DNA of 64,000 nucleotides from Xanthocytophaga flava. GTDB taxonomy: Bacteria; Bacteroidota; Bacteroidia; Cytophagales; 172606-1. A program made the translations under genes and the position numbers. The stretch covers positions 62,001-126,000 of the forward strand of contig NZ_JASJOR010000001.1 in the NCBI RefSeq assembly GCF_030068545.1. The letters are read 5' to 3'. A model generated the notes under the pieces. That model worked only from the letters and a program-made list of their open reading frames with translations, had not been told where the DNA came from and made no database searches. Positions 34,786-43,644 of this stretch are shown here, in pieces; positions within the stretch are counted from its first letter, which is position 1; each line of letters begins with the position of its first letter.

Positions 34786-35571
34786 ATGAAACTACAAATA
34801 CTAAAATTATTCCTTATCTATCTTCCTTTATTCTTTTTGCTTTCTTCATTAGGTAACTATACTAGTGGCTTTATTCTGGATATATATCCATTTTGTCCTA
34901 CATGGCTTCTTATAGGATTTCTTTTGACACTATTTGCCTTACCAATTTATTATGCAGGAAAAAGACTGAAGCAGTGGACTGTAGAAATGGAGGAAGCAGA
35001 ACGAACAATACCACTTGTCAGTTATGTGGCAACATTCTGGACAAACAATTATATAGGTACTCTACTGGTGTGTATTGCAACAATAGCATTTACTGGCAAT
35101 TTTTCACATTCATCAAGATTTACAGACATTTACCTTGATAATGGCACAAAAGAGGTTGTACATATTGAAATACCTGGAGCAGAAGAACAAGCTATTCAAC
35201 CCAAAACTTATCAATTACTATCTATCCCATTGGGCACGCATCAGGTAAAGTGTAATGGTAAAGTCAAAAATATTACTTTATCTCAACAAGGGAAGTGGAT
35301 CTTTAATCCTGAATCAGCTAATTCTTATATTGTATCCGATATTATTTACGGTGAGACCAATGCTATTAATCAGGACAAGGGTCAAGCCGAAGGTCTACCA
35401 CAGATCATTAAAAATGAATTATTCATGACATCAGCAGATTATTTGTTTGAAGCCCCACAGGAAATATCAATAAGCAAAAAACGTTATGAGACAAGTCCGG
35501 CAACTGTTACTAAAACAGTATTGTATCGATTAAATGACATGATACAGAAAGTTGAATTAGGATCAAATTAA
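34786..35571 (+). CDS. Membrane protein with three N-terminal helices and a soluble C-terminal domain, unknown
   Basis: I do not recognise this 261-residue protein. Hydrophobic segments lie at about 6-24, 40-58 and 88-108. After them, residues about 110-261 form a beta-rich domain likely outside the cytoplasm (FTDIYLDNGTKEVVHIEIPG, YQLLSIPLGTHQVKCNGKVK, KWIFNPESANSYIVSDIIYG). The pattern of a lipid-side helix bundle followed by a small beta sandwich is seen in several Bacteroidota envelope proteins of unknown role. It converges on the 1228-residue barrel gene with a seven-base gap and no hairpin between them. Confidence 0.6.
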   Translation: MKLQILKLFLIYLPLFFLLSSLGNYTSGFILDIYPFCPTWLLIGFLLTLFALPIYYAGKRLKQWTVEMEEAERTIPLVSYVATFWTNNYIGTLLVCIATIAFTGNFSHSSRFTDIYLDNGTKEVVHIEIPGAEEQAIQPKTYQLLSIPLGTHQVKCNGKVKNITLSQQGKWIFNPESANSYIVSDIIYGETNAINQDKGQAEGLPQIIKNELFMTSADYLFEAPQEISISKKRYETSPATVTKTVLYRLNDMIQKVELGSN

Positions 35572-35578
35572 TGTCTTA

Positions 35579-38500
35579 TCAGAACAAAGCTGTTACCTGC
35601 ATGCTGCCAATATGAACAATATTCTGAGTACCAGATTTTCGGCCATTGTACCCTATATTTACCTGTAATCCATTGGCAAGGCGCTGTTGCCAGTTGAGAT
35701 TCCAGGTCCAGTTGGTACCAGGGCTAAGAGCTTCCAGTAATTCATAGCCAACAGAAGTGCTTGCATCACCTTTGAAGTTAATCTTCACCCAACGTAATGT
35801 AGTAGTTATCGTATGTTTGGAAGCTCTGGCCCATCTTAACTCTGTAGAAAGAGAGTGAATACGTGAACTTTCATCAGTTTCTGTATTCTGCCTATTCTTC
35901 TTATAGGTATAACTATATACCCCCGCAATTCTGAAAGTTGAAAGTGGCTGAAAGGCTAGTTCCGGACTTATCTGTTGCCCGACAACCTCATAATTGCGAG
36001 TTGTTAGTAAATTAGACTCACTAACTGTTTGTTTTTGTACTAATGTATTTTTAAGACTAAATACTTTGCTGAGATTCATTTTCGTATTTAATCTCCATTC
36101 TGTTTTTTGTACCAATTCAAAGTTATCGCCATCATCTGTACGACCCGAAAGTAGTTGTTTAGAGATAGTTTGCAGATATCCGATATCTCCTCCGTATTTC
36201 GGATTAGTCCGATTGTAAAACAATGTACTTCGTAGAGACTGTTGAACTGAAACTATATCTGCGTCTCTCACATCTTGCCCTACAGGTAGTAACCTTTTCA
36301 CTAAATCATCATTAGTAGTCTGTTGATTAATTGTCCAGGCAGATACAGATGAAAAACGGGCAAGTGTCCTAAAGATACTATTACCAGCTTTCCATTTCAC
36401 TGGAGGTGTTATATTAAGTCTGTAGCTCATATTCTGAGCAAATGCCTGGAGATAGTCACTGGTAGCTACAAAATATTTTGCATATTGTTTTTCATCAGCA
36501 TTTAAAGCCTCATAGAACTCGTTCAGTTGTTGAACACCATCTCCATTATCATCTCTCCAGGTATGTGTGCCTTGTCCCAGTGGTACTGGCAAATAAACGT
36601 ATTCTCTTTTTGGTACTAATCCTGACGAATTGGTCAATGAAAATTCAGAACGTATACTCTTTTTTAACCAATAGCTATTCCAGTCTACCCGACCCATAAT
36701 AGTTTCACTATTTTTCAGTCCCAGGCTTGTATTCTGAACTTCCAGCAATCGATAGGTTACGTTAAGCTGTAATGTATTCTGTGATTTCTGGTTAGTCTGA
36801 AACTTCATATTCGCTGTACGGGCAAACGTGCTTTTATACAACCTGCCTTCAAAGGGCAGGTAATCCTGTCGTAGCGCAAAGTCGAGTTGAAGGTGAGCTT
36901 TTAATGAATCGCCATTGCGAAGAAAGAAACGATTTTCTTCAAAATTAGTGGTGGTTGATATAACAGAGTCCGCAATTATTCTGCTTATCATGCGATTCTT
37001 ATCCATGCTGAAAGCATATCCTGGAGATAAATATTTACCCTTATATTCTACAATTGTCTGGAGTCGTTGCCAATCAGTCCATTTCTCTTGTTGCCTGGAA
37101 TACATCCAAAAACCATTGGCAGTTAATTGCAATCGTCTTATCTGTTTGGAAATATCTAACCGATGCTGGTACCCATTTAAAATACCTGATCGATCTCTAT
37201 GGTTAAAGCGATATACCAGTTGATCACTGGATGCTGACGGAGTAAAAGATGCAGAAGGAACAGGATTAGTAGCAGGTATGGCAGCAGGTGTTGTCAATAG
37301 ATCTTTTGTGAGTTCGTCGTAAGCCTGGGTTTCTTTTAGTTTAACAGGTTGAGCAAACTTTGTATTTTTACGGAAACCTACTAATACACTGGCAATATGA
37401 TCTTTGGTGGCAGTAGTATCTGTGAGAGTCCAGTCATTATCAAAATTTACATCTCTAAACCGATCTATTGCATAAAATGTACGACTATCCTGCTCATAGG
37501 ATACATTACCCCACCATTCTAATTTTGGCATAAATGGAATAGCCTTTCCCTGATTAGAATATCCTATTTTGAAAGCGTTGCCGGTATTATTTTGCTGATT
37601 TATTTGCGAAAAAAGGTTTAGATTCCTTTCTGAAAAAGCGACCTCACCATATATTGTTTCACTTTTACCTAGCTGATATTCTAATCCACTTGTCAGCATT
37701 CGCCTTTGAGAAGGCAATGGAACCAATTGTAAAGTATCATAACGTCCCTGTGGAACTCCATCTATTGGAGGCACCCATTTATATACCTGTCCATTAAGAG
37801 TAGTACTGGACTTTATGTAATTACCTTTCCCTTCTCCTACTTCGCCAAACTGAATCTTATAAAGTTTATCTGAGGCAACAGTTGTATTTATATACACCGG
37901 ATATAGCTCTCCATTGTATATTGTGTCAACTTTTTTATACAAGATCAATGAAGCAGAATATTCACTCACTACGGCTACACCAGATACCCATCCTGCAGTT
38001 TGTTTGCTATCTACTTGACTCAATAAAATCTTGTCAGCTTCTGTCAGATCCAGTGTAAACGACTTATTGGGATTGTCTTTCTCATTGTAATAATTTGTAA
38101 ACCACGTAAATTTACCTAATTCCTGTTTATGTGTAAGTGTTAAAATAGATCGACTATAATTCTGATCAGAATACTCAAAATCAACTCGAACTTTTGAGTA
38201 AGCAGTAATGACAAGTGTTGTTGAGAAAGTAATTTCGGCAGTGTTATAATCAATAATATAATCATTATTAAAACCTCGTGTGAGGAGTCGTCCGTCCAAG
38301 TAGACCCGTTCGGAGTTTGCCAGAACAATGATATTCTTCTCATTGTTTGCTCCTCTTAAACGATAGGGTCCTTGTACACCTTCTGTAACTATAACCTCCG
38401 TGGATAAAAATTTACCTTTGGAAACAGCAATTCCCATTGACGTATAAGCTCTTCCACCTAATGCTTCATAGTTCGTTTCAGCAGCAACACCTTGCACATT

Positions 38501-39265
38501 TTTGTAATAACGCAGAAAACTGGAAGGTTCCGAAATCCGGTTTCTCCAAAGAGGATTTCGGAAAACAATATCTCCAGCCGCCAATTGCCAGCTTTTTGAT
38601 TTTAACTGAACAAACACTTTGTCAAATTCCTGTAATGTCTGTGTATTTCCCTCTGGTTGAAAAGGAACACTTTGATCTGAGATAATGGCTTTCAAAGCAA
38701 TATCCTCTGTTAGCAGTCCTTCCAACTGAAGGTTTAAGGCAGAGTTTACAAATACACTTTGTGAATTACCAAACGATATACCTCTGGTAATGCTTCCTGT
38801 TTTTTGTATACCTTTTGTAGCAAAAAACTCCTCTCGCTTTTCTCTCTGGTTATTTACATTCTTTCTATTGGGATCAATTCCTCCAAAATACACAACCTTA
38901 TCATATGTATCAGGATCTCTATGATACACCGGCTTTCCCAAAAATAGAGGCAGTACACGGTAAGAAACCAATATCGAATCTGGTAACCGAGCCCCAGAAA
39001 ACTGCAATGTATTTTTTGTGGCAGAATAGGTTGTATGTATTGTAGTGTCTTGTGGATACAGAATTCTTACAGAAGTAGGGTCAATATTTAATGTATCGAT
39101 GGGGAGAAATAACCCTCTTGGATATACCCATTTGGAGCGAATAGTAGATACCTGTCCCTGAGATTGAAAAGATAGCAATAGAAAAAATACAACTCCTACA
39201 ATAGCATGCAGCCAACATAGCTTCAAATTTGAAACCTGTATTCTTGTTTTAATTAGCTGATGCAT
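35579..39265 (-). CDS. Large outer-membrane beta-barrel protein with EF-hand-like calcium loop, function unknown
   Basis: A 1228-residue protein with a signal peptide or anchor at about 20-38 (AIVGVVFFLLLSFQSQGQ). The N-terminal half has VYHRDPDTYDKVVYFGGIDP, GSITRGISFGNSQSVFVNSA and LKAIISDQSVPFQPEGNTQT, then LAAGDIVFRNPLW; these recall the GDI/plug-like segments of large Bacteroidota surface barrels such as SprA, although this chain is half that length. Alternating aromatic strands fill the rest to the terminal MQVTALF. Around residues 902-915 the sequence DDNGDGVQQLNEF matches an EF-hand/dockerin calcium loop. Location in the outer membrane is likely; function is unknown. It ends seven bases from the convergent gene. 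Confidence 0.7.
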   Translation of the reverse strand: MHQLIKTRIQVSNLKLCWLHAIVGVVFFLLLSFQSQGQVSTIRSKWVYPRGLFLPIDTLNIDPTSVRILYPQDTTIHTTYSATKNTLQFSGARLPDSILVSYRVLPLFLGKPVYHRDPDTYDKVVYFGGIDPNRKNVNNQREKREEFFATKGIQKTGSITRGISFGNSQSVFVNSALNLQLEGLLTEDIALKAIISDQSVPFQPEGNTQTLQEFDKVFVQLKSKSWQLAAGDIVFRNPLWRNRISEPSSFLRYYKNVQGVAAETNYEALGGRAYTSMGIAVSKGKFLSTEVIVTEGVQGPYRLRGANNEKNIIVLANSERVYLDGRLLTRGFNNDYIIDYNTAEITFSTTLVITAYSKVRVDFEYSDQNYSRSILTLTHKQELGKFTWFTNYYNEKDNPNKSFTLDLTEADKILLSQVDSKQTAGWVSGVAVVSEYSASLILYKKVDTIYNGELYPVYINTTVASDKLYKIQFGEVGEGKGNYIKSSTTLNGQVYKWVPPIDGVPQGRYDTLQLVPLPSQRRMLTSGLEYQLGKSETIYGEVAFSERNLNLFSQINQQNNTGNAFKIGYSNQGKAIPFMPKLEWWGNVSYEQDSRTFYAIDRFRDVNFDNDWTLTDTTATKDHIASVLVGFRKNTKFAQPVKLKETQAYDELTKDLLTTPAAIPATNPVPSASFTPSASSDQLVYRFNHRDRSGILNGYQHRLDISKQIRRLQLTANGFWMYSRQQEKWTDWQRLQTIVEYKGKYLSPGYAFSMDKNRMISRIIADSVISTTTNFEENRFFLRNGDSLKAHLQLDFALRQDYLPFEGRLYKSTFARTANMKFQTNQKSQNTLQLNVTYRLLEVQNTSLGLKNSETIMGRVDWNSYWLKKSIRSEFSLTNSSGLVPKREYVYLPVPLGQGTHTWRDDNGDGVQQLNEFYEALNADEKQYAKYFVATSDYLQAFAQNMSYRLNITPPVKWKAGNSIFRTLARFSSVSAWTINQQTTNDDLVKRLLPVGQDVRDADIVSVQQSLRSTLFYNRTNPKYGGDIGYLQTISKQLLSGRTDDGDNFELVQKTEWRLNTKMNLSKVFSLKNTLVQKQTVSESNLLTTRNYEVVGQQISPELAFQPLSTFRIAGVYSYTYKKNRQNTETDESSRIHSLSTELRWARASKHTITTTLRWVKINFKGDASTSVGYELLEALSPGTNWTWNLNWQQRLANGLQVNIGYNGRKSGTQNIVHIGSMQVTALF

Positions 39266-39402
39266 TGGACTTTAAACTTCAATTTATTATGCAGGATCTT
39301 TCAAAGATGCAGATTCATGATGTAGTATTACGAAGATAACGTATTTCTATTCGGAATAAGTAAACAAGAACTCACTAATGATCAGGCAAATAGGTAAGTT
39401 TT

Positions 39403-39450
39403 CTTCCAAAAAGGGAAGAAAGAATAAGATACTTTCCTCCCTTTTTGAAG
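39403..39450. terminator. Imperfect long hairpin between the 1228-residue barrel and DUF3667 genes
   Basis: Left arm 39403-39422 and right arm 39432-39450 pair with one bulge (CTTCC-AAAAAGGGA against TCCCTTTTTGAAG). It is 95 bases downstream of the DUF3667 stop codon on the minus strand, with A/T-rich flanks. Confidence 0.55.
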
Positions 39451-39544
39451 TAATATATTCTTTTATTAATCAAGGCGGGATAAAAACCGGAATAATACAA
39501 ATATCCCTCTATAATGATATTTTATAACACCAAGCCCATAAATT

Positions 39545-40807
39545 CTAATAAATAGCAGCAGCTACCACCAGGCCAATTATTGCAAGAGTAGAGAATACGA
39601 TAGAATATAGAAACAAAAAGGTAAAGATTTTAAAAGAAGTACGAAACCATCCCTGCTTATACACTTTATAGAAAGCCACCCAAATATAAAGTAAGATCAA
39701 AGGAACAATTATACCACTCGGATTGAGGTTTTCAAATTCATTACTCAACACAATATCTATGGCAATCAGAAAAAACATAAAGGCATGTAAATGCAACATA
39801 AATATCAGGTGTTCAATATATAACCGTTTCCTCCTTATATAGAGAAATTTCATTACCATAGCCATGAATGGAAGCATCACAAACATAAAAATGGGGGCCT
39901 TATCCCACATCTCAGCAATAAACTCCTCCTTACTTCCATCAGTCCAGCGCGACAATCTGTTTATTTTCATCCGATTCCAGTAATTATCCTCCCAACGCAA
40001 TGAGTCCAATATATCTTTTTCAGATAGTGCAGGATTCTTCACCAGTTTTGTTAACAACCCGAATTCTCCAAACTTGCCACTATTATCATTATCCTCATCC
40101 TCATCATTGGTGTCATTAGTATTATTACTACTATCATCATTTCCTTCCTGATCGCTATTTTCGTTATCTTTATTGGTATTAGACTTCCATTTAAAATTTG
40201 TTTTTGCCTTTTTCTTTTCTCCTTTAGCAGGTGTCAACTCTTCTCCAAGATCCAGATTCAGGGAGTCTTCATTACTACTACTACTGTCCTTCTCTCCTTT
40301 TTTAATAGCTTCATCAATAAATCCTCCCAGCTTTTCATTTAATGTCAGATTCTGTAACGCATTTTTAATCTGTTCCCTTTGGGTGGCAGGAATATCTGTT
40401 GGCAACTCCCTTATTACTGCATTCCGGATTGAATCTGCCTGTTCCTGTTTCAACGCTTGTTCTTTGCGTTCATCATGTTTATTTTCCTTAGTAGTATAAT
40501 ACGCAATAATAGAAAAGCAAATCACACTAATAAAGAAATATAATCGTAGCGGAGGCATATATCGCATACGTTTCCCATTAATAAACTCATTGGTCAGATG
40601 GCCTGGTTTGAATAGAAAAGGAACTACAGTCTGAAACCATCGGGAATCCCAGGAAACAAAATCACTGACAACCTCATATATCAAAGTACCAAAAGAAATA
40701 ACCTTCGTTGTGTTTTCCTGCCCACACTGCGCACAGAAGTTATCTGCTTCACTTAAAATATGCTGGCAATTGGGACAAATAAATTGTTTGCGATGTGTTT
40801 CGTGCAT
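39545..40807 (-). CDS. DUF3667 family zinc-ribbon membrane protein with acidic low-complexity insert
   Basis: A 420-residue membrane protein. Residues about 11-34 are a zinc ribbon (CPNCQHIL and CAQCGQ). FVSWDSRWFQTVVPFLFKPG and ngKRMRYMPPLRLYFFIS are the family core, with the first transmembrane helix after it. Residues about 120-255 are highly charged and end in an Asn/Asp/Ser-rich run (about 208-245). The C-terminal third has four or so hydrophobic helices (PIFMFVMLPFMAMVMKFLYI onward). Role unknown; DUF3667 proteins are widespread in Bacteroidota. The acidic insert is unusual in the copies I remember, so it is noted as an oddity. Confidence 0.85.
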   Translation of the reverse strand: MHETHRKQFICPNCQHILSEADNFCAQCGQENTTKVISFGTLIYEVVSDFVSWDSRWFQTVVPFLFKPGHLTNEFINGKRMRYMPPLRLYFFISVICFSIIAYYTTKENKHDERKEQALKQEQADSIRNAVIRELPTDIPATQREQIKNALQNLTLNEKLGGFIDEAIKKGEKDSSSSNEDSLNLDLGEELTPAKGEKKKAKTNFKWKSNTNKDNENSDQEGNDDSSNNTNDTNDEDEDNDNSGKFGEFGLLTKLVKNPALSEKDILDSLRWEDNYWNRMKINRLSRWTDGSKEEFIAEMWDKAPIFMFVMLPFMAMVMKFLYIRRKRLYIEHLIFMLHLHAFMFFLIAIDIVLSNEFENLNPSGIIVPLILLYIWVAFYKVYKQGWFRTSFKIFTFLFLYSIVFSTLAIIGLVVAAAIY

Positions 40808-41112
40808 ATATACTAGTAAGTATCTTCCATAGTAACCCCGTACAGAAAATCATACTCGATTATCTGTAATAGCCCATGTTTTACATAGCTATTTCTTTAC
40901 TATATAAGTGGGAATTCAAATCTACATTAAAAATTTAATATCTGATAGTCTCTTAGCTACCTCCACCTTAGGTAACCGGTTCTTTTCATTGAAATGTTAG
41001 TCAAATCTGTATCTGCGTAACTTTTTAACTGATTTTGAAGAAAACGACTGCCTGATAGGAGTTAATTTTAAACCGTTGATTAATCCCCAACAGCTTACTA
41101 ATTATATCAGCT
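40808..41112. other. Divergent intergenic region
   Basis: 305 bases between the divergent DUF3667 and porin-like genes. It must hold both promoters. I see no exact consensus promoter, no repeat and no small gene in it. Confidence 0.4.
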
Positions 41113-42201
41113 ATGGATATGAAAAAAAATATACTTTATCTTCTTGTCTGTGCTTTCTTATCTGGTGGAATTCAAACATTGCAGGCACAAAGTAAAACAG
41201 CAGCAGATAAAACAGATATCGAGTACGAATTACAGTTTGATGATCCGTATGATATCAATAAGATGTGGTTAAACTTTTATCCATTTTATGTAGATGCCTT
41301 TACCACAGACTTTAATGTAGGATTTGGCGCTCAAGTGAATTATTTCTGGAAAAACAAATTTGATTTTCACGCACATGCCCGAACAACTTACGCCCGATTC
41401 TCGGATTTCTCAAAACTTAGTGGTACAAAGAATGCTGCAATGAAAATTAACGATGACACTACCCGTATCACTCTCAATAAACTAAATGGGTATTATTATC
41501 TTGAATTGGGTGCTACCTATCACTTTAAAGACGAAGAAGCTACAGGAGAATCAAAAATCGTAGTATACACAAATCGGTATAGCGATAGAAAATGGGCAGC
41601 ATCTGTACCAGAATATATTAAGGTAGCATCTAAGGTGCGTAAAATAATGGGTATCAGAGCTGGCGGGTATTACTGGAGTTCGTCAACCAATTTAGGTTAT
41701 GCATTAGACAAACAAGGTGTAAATCTGATTAGCACAACTGGTAATATATTACAAACCAATGCCCAACTATATACAAATATTAAATCTGCAGGTGCATATA
41801 CAGGTTTTCAACTTACCCGAATCCGAAATGTAGTAGTTAAGCCTAAAAAATACGATGTAGCCACCAATGATCTTATATTCTCAGCATATGCAGATATTAT
41901 CTATGCGCCATTTGTACAGGTAGAGGACGTGGCATTTCAATATAAGAAAGTAGAAACAAGCCAGATACTTTACAACGAACTATACCCTGTATCAAATGTA
42001 AAATTAAAACATCTGGGATTCCGTTTAGGGATGGAGGGTTTATTTAATCGTGAACTATCCTGGACATACGGAGCCGAGCTTGGTTTTCGTCCATCATTAC
42101 AATCAAGAGGATTTTATGCAAACATCCATGTAGGTTTCGCTTTTGCATCTAAAATGCAGCAAAAACGTCAGGCATATCAGGTAGATCCCAAAGGCAAATA
42201 A
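41113..42201 (+). CDS. Outer-membrane beta-barrel protein, function unknown
   Basis: A 362-residue exported protein. The start MDMKKNILYLLVCAFLSGGI leads into a signal peptide that ends TLQAQ (ATG at 41113; the ATG at 41119 is an equally good start). The mature chain is rich in alternating aromatic strands with turns (YPFYVDAFTTDFNVGFGAQV, FDFHAHARTTYARFSDF, GYYYLELGATYHFKDEE, AGAYTGFQLTRIRNVV, LKHLGFRLGMEGLF), and ends with ANIHVGFAF plus a short polar tail. Such layout fits a barrel of about 14 strands. No conserved domain is recognised. It converges on tsaD with a strong shared hairpin. Confidence 0.68.
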   Translation: MDMKKNILYLLVCAFLSGGIQTLQAQSKTAADKTDIEYELQFDDPYDINKMWLNFYPFYVDAFTTDFNVGFGAQVNYFWKNKFDFHAHARTTYARFSDFSKLSGTKNAAMKINDDTTRITLNKLNGYYYLELGATYHFKDEEATGESKIVVYTNRYSDRKWAASVPEYIKVASKVRKIMGIRAGGYYWSSSTNLGYALDKQGVNLISTTGNILQTNAQLYTNIKSAGAYTGFQLTRIRNVVVKPKKYDVATNDLIFSAYADIIYAPFVQVEDVAFQYKKVETSQILYNELYPVSNVKLKHLGFRLGMEGLFNRELSWTYGAELGFRPSLQSRGFYANIHVGFAFASKMQQKRQAYQVDPKGK

Positions 42202-42253
42202 GTGTTATACTATTTCTGAGAGCTGTATATATCTTCCAGGAAACTCTTCCAAT

Positions 42254-42294
42254 CCATCAACATAAGTAATAGGATTTATTACTTATGTTGATGG
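42254..42294. terminator. Bidirectional hairpin between the barrel gene and tsaD
   Basis: Arms 42254-42270 and 42278-42294 are perfectly complementary (17 bp) with a seven-base loop. It lies between convergent stop codons at 42201 and 42333. Confidence 0.8.
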
Positions 42295-42332
42295 CGTCAA
42301 TATAAGTCTCACAAACTCTATTAAGATTACTT

Positions 42333-43331
42333 TTACCAGCTCATACGAGGCAAAGCACTAACATCTTGCCCACAGAAATGTCCTTTTAGACCTTTATAAT
42401 AAGCAGCCATAGCAATCATTGCAGCATTATCTGTACAATATTCAAATTTTGGAATATATACGTTCCAGCCAAGCTTCTTCCCTTCTTCCTGAAGCGATTT
42501 ACGAAGCCCACTGTTTGCAGATACTCCGCCTGCAATTGCAATTTCACAAATACCTGTTTCTTTTGCAGCTTTCTTTAGTTTCCGCAATAAAATCTGCACT
42601 AATGTATGCTGTATACTCGCACAGATATCTGCCATATTTTTATGAATGAATGCTTCATCTTTGGTAGTTTCTTTTTTCAGAAAATACATAAAGGCAGTTT
42701 TTATTCCACTAAAGGAATAATCATATCCAGGCATTTCTACCAGAGGAAAAGCAAAACGGAGCGGATCTCCAGTCTGAGCATATTTATCAATCAGAGGGCC
42801 TCCGGGATAAGGCAAGTTCAATAACTTTGCCGTTTTATCAAATGCCTCCCCAACCGCATCATCCTGAGTCTGTCCAATAATTTCCATACTCAGGTGATCT
42901 GTCACTTTTACAATCTGTGTATGCCCTCCACTAACCGTCAGGCATAAAAATGGAAACTTTGGTTGAGGATCGTCAATAAAGTGAGCCAGAATATGAGCCT
43001 GCATATGATGGATATCAATCAAAGGTATACCCAGTCCTAAAGCCATAGCCTTTGCAAAGGAAGTCCCAACCAGCAATGCTCCTAGTAACCCAGGCCCCCT
43101 AGTAAATGCAATCGCGTTCAATTCACTTTTTGTTACTTGCGCATCGGTTAAGCTTTTTTCAACAACAGGAATTATCTGTTGCTGATGAGCACGAGAGGCA
43201 AGTTCAGGTACAACACCACCATACTTTTGATGAATTGCCTGAGTAGCAATCACATTGGAGAGGATTTTCCCATCCTGCAATACCGCAGCAGAAGTTTCAT
43301 CACAAGAGGATTCAATAGCAAGAATAATCAT
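42333..43331 (-). CDS. tsaD: tRNA N6-adenosine threonylcarbamoyltransferase TsaD
   Basis: Essential enzyme of 332 residues that, with TsaB and TsaE, transfers threonylcarbamoyl to A37 of ANN-decoding tRNAs. The ASKHA motifs are clear: IESSCDETSAAVLQDG, GPGLLGALLVGTSFAKAMA, the metal-binding HMQAHILAHF, CLTVSGGHTQIV, DDAVGEAFDKTAKLL and GGVSANSGLRK. Tail: ALPRMSW. The ATG at 43331 sits at the family start. It is divergent from the tamB-like gene, a neighbourhood that I recall as common in Bacteroidota. Confidence 0.97.
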   Translation of the reverse strand: MIILAIESSCDETSAAVLQDGKILSNVIATQAIHQKYGGVVPELASRAHQQQIIPVVEKSLTDAQVTKSELNAIAFTRGPGLLGALLVGTSFAKAMALGLGIPLIDIHHMQAHILAHFIDDPQPKFPFLCLTVSGGHTQIVKVTDHLSMEIIGQTQDDAVGEAFDKTAKLLNLPYPGGPLIDKYAQTGDPLRFAFPLVEMPGYDYSFSGIKTAFMYFLKKETTKDEAFIHKNMADICASIQHTLVQILLRKLKKAAKETGICEIAIAGGVSANSGLRKSLQEEGKKLGWNVYIPKFEYCTDNAAMIAMAAYYKGLKGHFCGQDVSALPRMSW

Positions 43332-43644
43332 ATAATTTTACGGTCAGTATGTCCGTTCGGAAGTAAAATAGAAATATAGTCCAAATGGTACATCTGTGAT
43401 TCAACTTAATGAACAAGTATCTTACTAAAAAAGATACTATTTTCTTTCATTATTTGTTATCTTGGAACGAGATTTGAAAGTGAAAAATTCAATATATACG
43501 AGATATCCTACGTTTATAAAATTAGCTAAGTAAAATTTGAACCAGGCACTATAGAAACACAAAATTATTCTATTTTATAATCCTGAGAGCAACCATCAAA
43601 AATAAAACACTGACTAAAGTTCAGATAGAAAGTACATACCTAGA
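43332..43644. other. Divergent promoter region between tsaD and the tamB-like gene
   Basis: 313 bases, AT-rich. It contains an 8-bp inverted repeat (43416-43423 with 43431-43438, seven-base loop) roughly midway between the two starts, which could be an operator or a chance hairpin. Near-consensus boxes are seen (GAAATATA on the tsaD side, TACGTTTA on the tamB side) but spacing is wrong for a confident promoter call. Confidence 0.45.

Noticed and set aside
40173..40499. Plus-strand 108-codon frame opposite DUF3667
   Set aside because: Antisense to the low-complexity insert; its Ser/Leu/Phe-rich composition is the complement of the acidic run.
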